Assembly: GCA_902490355.1 (NCBI GenBank)
Contig: CABUDN010000008.1
Coordinates: 1-32,749 of the forward strand
DNA from: an uncultured Oscillibacter sp.
GTDB taxonomy: Bacteria > Bacillota > Clostridia > Oscillospirales > Oscillospiraceae
Direction: 5' to 3'
Length of the DNA: 32,749 nt
Shown: positions 7,877 through 14,895 of the stretch, one piece after another
Layout: each line of letters starts with the position of its first letter
Position numbering within the stretch: the stretch's first letter is position 1
Notes under the pieces: model-generated
The model's input: the letters and a program-made list of their open reading frames with translations, nothing else
Told to the model about the DNA's origin: nothing
Databases searched by the model: none
Position numbers and translations under genes: made by a program

Positions 7877-8587
7877 TCAGGGCGTCAGCGGTGTGACCTG
7901 TTCCGTGGTCCGGTCCAGCCGGTAGATCTGCCGGTCTGCGGGGGAGAACAGGTAGGAGGCCTGGTAGCGGCCGGATTGATAGATATTGAGGCAAAGACAG
8001 GGGACCCCGTCCAGCAATACCTGGCCGTCCTCGCAAAAAACACTGTAGGCGGCCATGGTGTCGCCGGAGAGTCCCAGCGAGGCCGGCGGCAGGGCGGAGA
8101 AATAATCCACAGCTTCCGCGTTGGTCATGGAGGTGTCGGCTTCCGGCAGTGTTCCGCTTGCATCATAGGAGGGGGAGACGGTGCAGGAGTCCTGGTCCCA
8201 GGTGACATCCAGCTGGAAAAGTCCGTTGCCGGTGTCGCTCTCCCGGGCCAGAATCAGTTCGCCCTCGTCGGAAAGCGCTTCATCCTCCGGCAGCCGCTGC
8301 CCCTGGGCGGACAGCGGGACGCACGCGTAATCCGTTTCCAGGGCCTGCCGGTAGTCTGTCACGGCCTGAACGGTGTCGTCCAGACCGGTGTAGCGGTAGG
8401 AGACGGCACCGTCCTCCGTTTGCTGCGTGCATTGCAGGTCTCCTGCCGGGGAGACCAGGGCCGTCAGAGAGGGAAGAGAGTCTTCCGCGGCGCTGTATGT
8501 GTCCGGGGGCTGTTCTCCGCCGCAGCCGGAGAGTGTACATGCCGCGCACAGGAATAGGGCAATGAGATAACGCTTGTTCATGGTCAT
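7877..8587 (-). CDS. Putative lipoprotein of unknown function
   Basis: 236-residue predicted exported lipoprotein: short basic N terminus, hydrophobic stretch (YLIALFLCAACTLSGC) and a lipobox LSGC with the modified Cys near residue 22. The mature part is acidic and soluble, with no motif I recognise. Its ATG overlaps the TGA of the FtsA-like gene (ATGA arrangement), so the two are translationally coupled and probably act together, with the lipoprotein on the outer face of the membrane. A second in-frame ATG two codons later is an alternative start. The coupling is seen; the shared role is inferred. Confidence 0.75.
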   Translation of the reverse strand: MTMNKRYLIALFLCAACTLSGCGGEQPPDTYSAAEDSLPSLTALVSPAGDLQCTQQTEDGAVSYRYTGLDDTVQAVTDYRQALETDYACVPLSAQGQRLPEDEALSDEGELILARESDTGNGLFQLDVTWDQDSCTVSPSYDASGTLPEADTSMTNAEAVDYFSALPPASLGLSGDTMAAYSVFCEDGQVLLDGVPCLCLNIYQSGRYQASYLFSPADRQIYRLDRTTEQVTPLTP

Positions 8588-10437
8588 GGGTTCTCCATCG
8601 TTTCTTCACAGGTGATTTCCACACGGTCGCCATTTTGCAGAGCCTGCTGGAATGTGCAGGCGTGTCCGTTGCATCGCAGAGCCACCGGGCGCTCCACATG
8701 GTCAAAATCAATGCCGGAGCGTTCCAGAAGGTCCATGAGATAGTAGGGGGCTCCGTCCGGTTTGGGAGGCAGAGACAGCGGGGCACCGTTGAGGGTGCCC
8801 GTCCAGGCGGCAGGAGCGGCGGCCGGGACGGCCCGCTGCTGTCCGGTTTTTACGATCACCGCTCCTGCCGGGACGGGATCTTCCGGATGGGCGGCGGCGC
8901 CGTTGATGGTGAGGGAGGGGGTGTGGAGCAGCTGGGCCAGCTCTCCGGCGCACATGCGGCAGTCGGCCCCGGGGACAGCCGGGGTGAAATCCACATGGTC
9001 TCCGGCATGCACCACCGTGGTGGGAGCGGCATCGGCACCGTTGATCCGCAGACGGGCGGGCTGGGCGGGTTCCCCGTGGAAGACCCGGGGCTTGCCGTCC
9101 ACCTTGACGGACAGCGGTTTTCCGCTGCGGCCCAGCAGATCGGAATAAGTATAGCCGTTCATCATCAAAAGCTCCATGGCGGTCAGGCTGCCGCTGCGGA
9201 AGAGTTTGGCGGGGGCACCGTTGAGAAGGACCTGGCAGCTGTCGCTGATCAGGCCCAGGCCTGCCGAGGCCGCAATGCCCAGAGGGGTGGTGTAGGCCGG
9301 ATCATTTAGGTCCAGAGTGTCGGAATAGACGGTGTTGGCAAAGTGGTTTCCCGCCACGGCCACCCGTTTGGGATCCATCTCCAGAGCCTGGGCCACCCGC
9401 TCCTGCAATCCGGGCAGTTTGCTGCCGCCGCCTGCCAGAAAGAGCGCGGAGGGCGGGGTACCGTTGACTTCCAGCACCTGCCGGGCGATCTCCTTGGACA
9501 AGGCATCCACTGCGGGGGAGAGAACGTCGGCAATTTCCCGGGCAGTTTGGGTGTGGGGGAGACCCAGTACGTCGGTAAATTCCAGACTGCCGCCTTCGGA
9601 CAAGCCGGTTTTGATCCGCTCCGCGGTCTCAAAGTCCACCAGATACGCCCGCATCAGAGCCTCGGTGATCTCGTCCCCCGCCACGGTGGCCATGGTGTAG
9701 CCCACGACGCCGCCGTCCCGGCAGACGGCAATGTCGGACGTCCCGGCGCCGATATCCACCAGACACAGATTCAAAAGCCGCAGCTGGGCGGGGATGGCGG
9801 CGTTGAGCGCCGCAATGGGTTCCAGGGTCAGGCTTTGCACATCCAGGCCCGCCTGGCGCATGACGGCGTACAAACTGTCGATGACACCGCCGGGGAGAAA
9901 GGTGGCCACCACGTCCGCAGCCAGGGTCGTGCCGGTGTGGTCCAGGAGGTTGGCAAGCGGATAGCCGTCTAATTGGTAGCGGGTGGCGGTATAGCCTACC
10001 AGCAGCATTCGCTGGGAATCCTCCTCACTGCCGTGGAGCTTGTGCTCCGCGTCGGCCACGGCTGCGGCCTCCAACTGGGCGATCCGTTTGGCATCCACCG
10101 GTTCCGGTGCGGGCTGTGTCAGGGTACTCTGGCCCCGCTCGGTGCGCAGGGCCCGCCCGGCGGCAGCTACGCAGGCCCTGTGCAGGCGGCATCCGGCCTC
10201 CGCCTCCAGGCGGGCTGTGACCTCCCGGACGGCGTCGGCAACCTGAGCGATGTCCTCAATCTGGCCGTCCACCATAACCCGCCGGGTGTGCAGGCGGGTG
10301 GCCATGGCCTGTACGCACATCCGGTCCCCCGCCCGGGTGGCCAGCAGGCCGATGATGCTGCGGGTGCCGATGTCCAGCGCATAGATCAGATCCTGCCCCT
10401 GGCTGGGAAGAGGGGCGGCGGTGTTATGTTCAGCCAT
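8584..10437 (-). CDS. FtsA-like actin-fold ATPase with long C-terminal extension
   Basis: 617-residue cytoplasmic protein of the FtsA/PilM actin-like group. Actin-fold signatures are phosphate-1 YALDIGTRSI (from residue 19), phosphate-2 CLVDIGAGTSDIAV (from 225) and adenosine motif LFLAGGGSKLPG (from 332). Residues 40-115 look like the SHS2 insert of FtsA (VMVDGQIEDIAQVA). After about residue 400 comes a 215-residue extension not present in classical FtsA, with repeated pieces of the type LNGAP...DLLxRSG...VxxNG...GDxVxI that resemble beta-grasp (ThiS-like) folds. No FtsA-type C-terminal amphipathic helix is visible. Clostridia carry such proteins as extra FtsA-domain proteins of unclear role. 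It is coupled to a lipoprotein gene and follows an MCP gene; the ribosome site AAGGAG is unusually far (11 bases) from the ATG. Confidence 0.8.
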   Translation of the reverse strand: MAEHNTAAPLPSQGQDLIYALDIGTRSIIGLLATRAGDRMCVQAMATRLHTRRVMVDGQIEDIAQVADAVREVTARLEAEAGCRLHRACVAAAGRALRTERGQSTLTQPAPEPVDAKRIAQLEAAAVADAEHKLHGSEEDSQRMLLVGYTATRYQLDGYPLANLLDHTGTTLAADVVATFLPGGVIDSLYAVMRQAGLDVQSLTLEPIAALNAAIPAQLRLLNLCLVDIGAGTSDIAVCRDGGVVGYTMATVAGDEITEALMRAYLVDFETAERIKTGLSEGGSLEFTDVLGLPHTQTAREIADVLSPAVDALSKEIARQVLEVNGTPPSALFLAGGGSKLPGLQERVAQALEMDPKRVAVAGNHFANTVYSDTLDLNDPAYTTPLGIAASAGLGLISDSCQVLLNGAPAKLFRSGSLTAMELLMMNGYTYSDLLGRSGKPLSVKVDGKPRVFHGEPAQPARLRINGADAAPTTVVHAGDHVDFTPAVPGADCRMCAGELAQLLHTPSLTINGAAAHPEDPVPAGAVIVKTGQQRAVPAAAPAAWTGTLNGAPLSLPPKPDGAPYYLMDLLERSGIDFDHVERPVALRCNGHACTFQQALQNGDRVEITCEETMENP

Positions 10438-10463
10438 AGGCCGGTGTGCTCCTTTCTGACAGA

Positions 10464-10492
10464 CGCACGCCCGGGAAAACTCCGGGCGTGCG
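10464..10492. repeat. GC-rich hairpin between the MCP and FtsA-like genes
   Basis: CGCACGCCCGG pairs perfectly with CCGGGCGTGCG (11 pairs, 7-base loop). It begins 11 bases after the MCP stop on the minus strand. No T tract follows on the minus strand, so it may be a weak terminator, an RNA-stability element or a processing site rather than a classical terminator. Confidence 0.6.
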
Positions 10493-10503
10493 CCGTTTGA
10501 GAA

Positions 10504-12264
10504 TCAATATTTGCTGAAGCGGTTGTCGTCCTGTGCGGAGGCAGCGGGCAGAGGCGCAGGTGCCGCAGCGTCCAGATCCGTGTCGGTGCCGGACATGCCG
10601 CTGAAGCTGCGCAGGTGGAAGTTCTGCACCATCTGCTTCATCATCACGGCCTGAGAAGACAGCTCCTCGCTGGCAGCGGCGGATTCCTCGCTGGTGGCGG
10701 AGTTGGTCTGGACCACGGCGGAGATCTGATCCACACCGGTGGTCAGCTGGGCAATGGCCTCCGCCTCGGAGATGGTGTTCTCCGCCAGCTTGTCCATATA
10801 CTCGATGGCTGCGCCGGCGCACTCCACGGTCTTTTGCATGTTGGCGTCCACGTCTTCCGCCAGCTCTCCGCCGCGCTCCACGGCGCTCATGGAGGATTCA
10901 ATGAGCTTCTTGGTCTGCTTGGCGGCGTGGTCGGACTTGGAAGCCAGGTTGCGGACCTCGTCCGCCACCACGGCAAAGCCCTTGCCGGCGTTTCCGGCCC
11001 GGGCGGCTTCCACGGCGGCGTTGAGTGCCAGAATGTTGGTCTGGAAGGCGATGTTCTCGATGGTCTCGATGATCTTGCTGATGTCCTTCTGACCCTCCAG
11101 AATCTCGCTCATGGCCCGGCGCATCTCCTGCATCCGCTCATTGCTGATGCGGACCTGATCGGCGGCCTGATCCGCTTTCTCCTTGGCGGTCTGGGCGGTC
11201 TGCCGGTTGGCCTGGGCAGAATTGTCCAGATCATTGATGGTGGCCGAGAGCTCCTCAACTGCGCTGGCCTGCTCCGTGGAGCCCTGGGCCAGGGCCTGGG
11301 CACCGGTGGAAACCTGATCGGCACCGGCAGCCACCTGGTCGGCGGCCTGGAGGATGCTGCCCATGGTATCATTGAGATGGACCAGCAGGAATTCAATGTT
11401 TTCCTTGATGGGGGCCAGTTCGCCGGGATACTCCTGCGTCACGGAGCCGGACAGGTCGCCGCCGGCCAGGCGCTTGGTGATGGAGACGATATCCTCAATG
11501 GTATTGTGCAGAATACTCTGGGAAGTGCGCACGGCGTCGCAGATGCCGCCGATTTCATCTTGAGACTGATAGTGCAGGGGATGGGACAGGTCGCCCTTGC
11601 TGAAGGCCACCACAGCCTCTTCGGCCTCCCGCAGGGGAGCGACAATGCTGCGCACCATGTACAGGTTCAGCGCAATGCCGCCGATGATGATAATGGCTAC
11701 CAGCACGCCCAGGATAATCATGTCCCGGGTGCTGGAGCTGCGCACCTGATCCACCTGATCGTTGCTCTGCGCGGTGAGCTGGGCGATGAGGGTGTGGCCG
11801 GTGCTGACTGCCTGGTTGAGCTTGGGGGTGCACTCGTTTTGGATCAGACGGTTGACCTGGGCGGAATCTCCGGCCTGAAGGGCTTCATCGATGTCGGTAA
11901 ACACCGCTTCCCAGGCCTGGACCTCCTGGATGTACTGCTGTGCAGTGCCGTCGGTTCCGGCGGCCAGGGTGCTGATGGTGTTGAGCGCCGTGTTGATGGT
12001 GTTGACAGATGTCTGGATGGAGTCCACGGTGGAGCTGTCATAGCCGAACAGGGCCATGTCCCGCAGCTGACGGGCGATGGAGTTGACCTCCATTTCGCTT
12101 TCCTGAACAGCCTGGGTGGCGGCGACCTGGTTGGACAAAATATCGCCGTAGCTGGCGCGGATGCTGAGAATGGTCCGCATGGAAACGCCGATCATGGCCA
12201 GTGCCAGCACCAGAGTGACACCAAAGGTCAAGAGCATTTTGGTTGCTACCTTTTTGTTTTTCAT
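10504..12264 (-). CDS. Methyl-accepting chemotaxis protein
   Basis: 586-residue chemoreceptor. Layout: TM1 (about 9-28), extracytoplasmic four-helix-bundle type sensor (about 30-180), TM2 (about 182-204, MIILGVLVAIIIIGGIAL), HAMP (about 205-260), a linker region and a long coiled-coil signalling domain. The conserved hairpin tip reads IAFQTNILALNAAVEAARAG from residue 405, where CheA and CheW dock. No C-terminal CheR-tethering pentapeptide is present. The ligand is unknown. ATG 12264 follows GGGAGG; a TTG five codons earlier overlaps that site. It feeds the CheA-CheW-CheR-CheB system encoded further along this window. Confidence 0.95.
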   Translation of the reverse strand: MKNKKVATKMLLTFGVTLVLALAMIGVSMRTILSIRASYGDILSNQVAATQAVQESEMEVNSIARQLRDMALFGYDSSTVDSIQTSVNTINTALNTISTLAAGTDGTAQQYIQEVQAWEAVFTDIDEALQAGDSAQVNRLIQNECTPKLNQAVSTGHTLIAQLTAQSNDQVDQVRSSSTRDMIILGVLVAIIIIGGIALNLYMVRSIVAPLREAEEAVVAFSKGDLSHPLHYQSQDEIGGICDAVRTSQSILHNTIEDIVSITKRLAGGDLSGSVTQEYPGELAPIKENIEFLLVHLNDTMGSILQAADQVAAGADQVSTGAQALAQGSTEQASAVEELSATINDLDNSAQANRQTAQTAKEKADQAADQVRISNERMQEMRRAMSEILEGQKDISKIIETIENIAFQTNILALNAAVEAARAGNAGKGFAVVADEVRNLASKSDHAAKQTKKLIESSMSAVERGGELAEDVDANMQKTVECAGAAIEYMDKLAENTISEAEAIAQLTTGVDQISAVVQTNSATSEESAAASEELSSQAVMMKQMVQNFHLRSFSGMSGTDTDLDAAAPAPLPAASAQDDNRFSKY

Positions 12265-12350
12265 GGTTAATCCTCCCAAAAGTGATCGTAACTTTATTTA
12301 CACGGCCTGCCTGAGGTGGGCCGGGATTTCTCCAAATGGTGAAGCGGCAT

Positions 12351-13058
12351 TCATACCAGATCGCCGTAGCGCCCCCGCGGGACATCGCCGAGAATGCGGC
12401 CGTCCACCAGGGTGACAACCCGCCGGCGCATCAGGTTGATAAACCGCTTGGCGTGGCTGGCCATGATCACCGTGGTACCCCGGAGATTGAGTTCTTCCAG
12501 GAACAAAAACAGATCCCAGGCGGTGTCCTCATCCAGATTGGCGGTCAGCTCGTCCAGAAAGAGGATCTCCGGGTTGTTGACAATGGCTCTGGCCAGCTCC
12601 ACCCGGCGGCACTGCCCCATGGACAGCTCCGCCGGATAACAGTCCAGCACATCGCTCATGCCCACAAGGCCCAGTGCCTTGCGCAGCCGGGCCGGAGCCT
12701 GGGCGTTCCCCCCGGGGCCCAGTGCCGCCACCGGCAGGAGATTTTCTCCCACCGTCCGCTTGCGGACCAGAGAAGTGAGCTGGGGAACGTATCCGTATGC
12801 CAGGCGCACCCGGTTTTGCCGGCGGGGAGAGAGGGCGGTCATGTTGACGCCGTTATAATACACGCTGCCCCGGGTGGGCTGGAGATTGCAGGAGAGCAGC
12901 TGCAGCAATGTGGATTTTCCGGCGCCGCTGCTGCCGGTGATAAAGACGAACTCTCCCCGCTCAATGGACAGGTTGAGATCCTGCACGGCATGAAGCACCT
13001 GCTTATCCGGCTCCAACAGATAATCTTTGTCTACATGGTTCAGACACAACTGCGGCAT
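12351..13058 (-). CDS. Orphan FtsE-like ABC transporter ATPase
   Basis: 235-residue ABC ATPase resembling FtsE and the MacB/LolD group. Walker A TGSSGAGKST (residues 41-50), Q-loop YVPQ (90-93), signature LSMGQ (145-149, replacing LSGGQ), Walker B ILFLDE (165-170) with catalytic Glu kept, D-loop NLDE, and switch His in MASHAKRF. The usual P-T-G of FtsE after Walker B is L-T-A here. No FtsX-like permease gene lies next to it: downstream is the MCP, and upstream, divergent, is a C39-type peptidase. In many bacteria FtsEX activates a peptidoglycan hydrolase, so a link with the exported peptidase is possible but speculative. The ATG follows AAAGGAG. Confidence 0.85.
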   Translation of the reverse strand: MPQLCLNHVDKDYLLEPDKQVLHAVQDLNLSIERGEFVFITGSSGAGKSTLLQLLSCNLQPTRGSVYYNGVNMTALSPRRQNRVRLAYGYVPQLTSLVRKRTVGENLLPVAALGPGGNAQAPARLRKALGLVGMSDVLDCYPAELSMGQCRRVELARAIVNNPEILFLDELTANLDEDTAWDLFLFLEELNLRGTTVIMASHAKRFINLMRRRVVTLVDGRILGDVPRGRYGDLV

Positions 13059-13105
13059 AGGGGTCTCCTTTTGACATACGGTTGGTGTACAAATGTGAGA
13101 ACTTT

Positions 13106-13114
13106 TGCTATAAT
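13106..13114 (+). promoter_or_regulatory. Extended -10 promoter of the C39-type peptidase gene
   Basis: TGC-TATAAT, a perfect -10 with the TGn extension, 34 bases before the peptidase ATG. No good -35 lies at the usual distance, which is normal for extended -10 promoters. Expected start near 13121. Confidence 0.7.
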
Positions 13115-13147
13115 CGACTCATCGTCTGCATGGAGGAGGTGAGTCGG

Positions 13148-14011
13148 ATGGCGAATTCCGGAAACCATCACCGGTTCCGGAAAGCCTTGGGGATCACGCT
13201 GCTGGCGCTGATCTGCATTGGCGGAATGGAATTGGCAGTATGCCGGTTTGCCGCGCCGGAGCTGTTTGCACGGGTCACTGCGCCGGTAACAGCACTGGTG
13301 CAAAGAGCGGCCAGCGGCGGCGCCCGGCTTACGGAATCTCTGGCCGGGGCTTTGCACAGCCAAGAGGAAGAGCTTCTGGTGGACCAGAAGGCCAGCGAGC
13401 CTGCGGAGCAGGACCTTCCGGCTGCTGAAGATCCCGCAGTGACGGAGTTTGCCGTCCGGAATGGACAGGAGGTTCTCACCGGAGGCGTGGTGGACGTGGT
13501 GTACTTCAACCAGGGAGAGGCCCCCTGGGCCGATGCAGCCTACGGACCGGATGAGATCCGGGGCTACGGGTGCGGCCCCACATCCATGGCCATGCTGATT
13601 TCCTCTCTGAAGGAAGAGACGCTGGACCCGGCTCAGGCGGCCCGGGAGGCCGATGAGGCGGGATACTGTGCACCGGGAAGCGGTTCCTATCTCTCCATTG
13701 TGGAGGGAATGGCCGGCCGGTACGGACTTGAGGCGGTATCCTGTCCGGATCTGTCGGCGGAAGAGCTGACACAGCAGCTGGTTTCCGGCAATCTGTTTGT
13801 TGCCCTGATGGGAAAGGGGCATTTTACGGATGGCGGGCATTTCATTTTGCTGCGTGGAGTCACGCTGGAGGGGAAGGTGCTGGTGGCGGACCCCAACAGC
13901 CGGGAACGCAGCCTGGTTGGCTGGGATCCCCAGCTGATTTTGGACGAGCTTTCCGCCAGCCGTTCCAACGGTGCGCCCCTGTGGCGGTTTTCTGCCCTGG
14001 GAATGCCGTGA
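13148..14011 (+). CDS. Membrane-anchored C39-like cysteine peptidase
   Basis: 287-residue protein with an N-terminal membrane segment (FRKALGITLLALICIGGMEL, residues 11-30), an acidic linker, and a C-terminal papain-like domain of the peptidase C39-like (C39_2) family. The catalytic Cys is in GYGCGPTSMAM, the His in FTDGGHFILLRG, and the Asp/Asn in VADPNSRE. The N terminus predicts the enzyme is outside the membrane. ATG 13148 follows GGAGGAGG; an upstream in-frame ATG at 13130 overlaps that site and is less likely. It has its own extended -10 promoter and terminator, divergent from the orphan ABC ATPase. The target is unknown: cell-wall peptides or surface proteins are possible. Confidence 0.85.
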   Translation: MANSGNHHRFRKALGITLLALICIGGMELAVCRFAAPELFARVTAPVTALVQRAASGGARLTESLAGALHSQEEELLVDQKASEPAEQDLPAAEDPAVTEFAVRNGQEVLTGGVVDVVYFNQGEAPWADAAYGPDEIRGYGCGPTSMAMLISSLKEETLDPAQAAREADEAGYCAPGSGSYLSIVEGMAGRYGLEAVSCPDLSAEELTQQLVSGNLFVALMGKGHFTDGGHFILLRGVTLEGKVLVADPNSRERSLVGWDPQLILDELSASRSNGAPLWRFSALGMP

Positions 14012-14022
14012 ATCGTCCGCTC

Positions 14023-14058
14023 AATGCCCCCTGCCGGTGCGCCGGCAGGGGGCATTTT
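14023..14058 (+). terminator. Rho-independent terminator after the C39-like peptidase
   Basis: AATGCCCCCTGCCGG (14023-14037), loop TGCG, CCGGCAGGGGGCATT (14042-14056), then a short T run. The minus side lacks a T tract, so it serves mainly the peptidase gene and lies at the convergent end of the fliD-fliS unit. Confidence 0.85.
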
Positions 14059-14076
14059 CTGCCCGGAGCGGGGGAA

Positions 14077-14478
14077 TCAGGACCGCTTGGCGTAAAAAGA
14101 AGAACGGCCGGCAACCTTTTGATTGAGCGCCCGGTCCGCCGCTACGATACGGGCAAGAAGCGCACGGTTTCGGGCCGCCTGGCGGACCAGCGCCTCTGCG
14201 CCGGAGACGGCGGGCGGGGAGGGATCCTCCAGCAGTGCCCGCAGCAGCCGGGCATCCGCGGGCGCAAGTGCAGTGTATTGGCGGCGCAAAGCAGCCTGAT
14301 GCCGCGCCACCTGCTCCAGGGGGTCCCGCCGCATGGCCAGGGACATCTGAACACTGACTTTGTCGCCCCGGTCTGCGGCCTGTGCCAGCTCCTGCGTCAG
14401 TTCCTCCAGCTCCGACAGGGCCCGGTACATCGCCCGTTCTGTGTCCATGGCCCGGGAAAAATCTTGATCCGTGAGCAT
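14077..14478 (-). CDS. Probable flagellar export chaperone (FlgN/FliT-like)
   Basis: 133-residue, all-helical, charged protein with no signal peptide, Cys-free and with heptad-like leucines (ALSELEELTQELAQAADRG). Weak sequence signal, but size, helical content and position directly after fliS match FliT- or FlgN-type chaperones that hold FliD or hook-junction proteins unfolded for type III export. AGGAGG lies 7 bases before the ATG, 11 bases after fliS. Third gene of the fliD-fliS unit. The assignment rests mainly on context. Confidence 0.55.
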   Translation of the reverse strand: MLTDQDFSRAMDTERAMYRALSELEELTQELAQAADRGDKVSVQMSLAMRRDPLEQVARHQAALRRQYTALAPADARLLRALLEDPSPPAVSGAEALVRQAARNRALLARIVAADRALNQKVAGRSSFYAKRS

Positions 14479-14489
14479 GCGGGAACCTC

Positions 14490-14864
14490 CTATCGGTCGG
14501 TACAGCGCTTTTCTGCGTCCCGGAAGCTGCTCCGCAGCTCGCTGACCATGCGCTTGACCCGCTGCAGCTCCGTCTGGTTGCGTCCGGCCTTGACCCGGCT
14601 GAGCTCGTAGCAGAAGTATTCATACAAACGGCTGAGGGATGTGCTGATGTCGTAGCGGCGGTCCAGGGTGTCATCCAGGTACCGGATGATGGCCAGGGAA
14701 CGGTCTACCGCGGCATCAAATGCCGGATAGTCCTCCTTGGTCAGTGTCAGCTCCGCCTGTGTCAGGCGCTTGACCAGCTCATCATATAAAAGCAGCAGCA
14801 GCTCACCTTGGGTCATGGTGTTGACCGTATCCTCCCGGTAGTGCTGATAGCCTCTCATATCCAT
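14490..14864 (-). CDS. fliS: Flagellin export chaperone FliS
   Basis: 124-residue FliS: N terminus MRGYQHYREDTVNTMTQGEL, then LLLLLYDELVKRLTQAE and a helical body ending in a charged tail, typical of the family in length and order. FliS binds the C-terminal helices of flagellin in the cytoplasm and stops early polymerisation before export. AAAGGAA precedes ATG 14864; a second ATG two codons in is an alternative. It lies 31 bases after fliD and before the small chaperone-like gene. Confidence 0.95.
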   Translation of the reverse strand: MDMRGYQHYREDTVNTMTQGELLLLLYDELVKRLTQAELTLTKEDYPAFDAAVDRSLAIIRYLDDTLDRRYDISTSLSRLYEYFCYELSRVKAGRNQTELQRVKRMVSELRSSFRDAEKRCTDR

Positions 14865-14895
14865 GTGTCAGGTTCCTTTCTCCAACACACCCGCG

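Noticed and set aside
10615..12270. Long open frame antisense to the MCP gene
   Set aside because: It is a shadow of GC-rich codon bias: no ribosome site, biased composition, and the minus-strand gene is certain. The same holds for the long antisense frames over the D-aminoacylase, FliD and CheA genes.
13071..13076. Perfect TTGACA before the C39-type peptidase gene
   Set aside because: It is 32 bases from the TATAAT, too far for one promoter; the extended -10 suffices.
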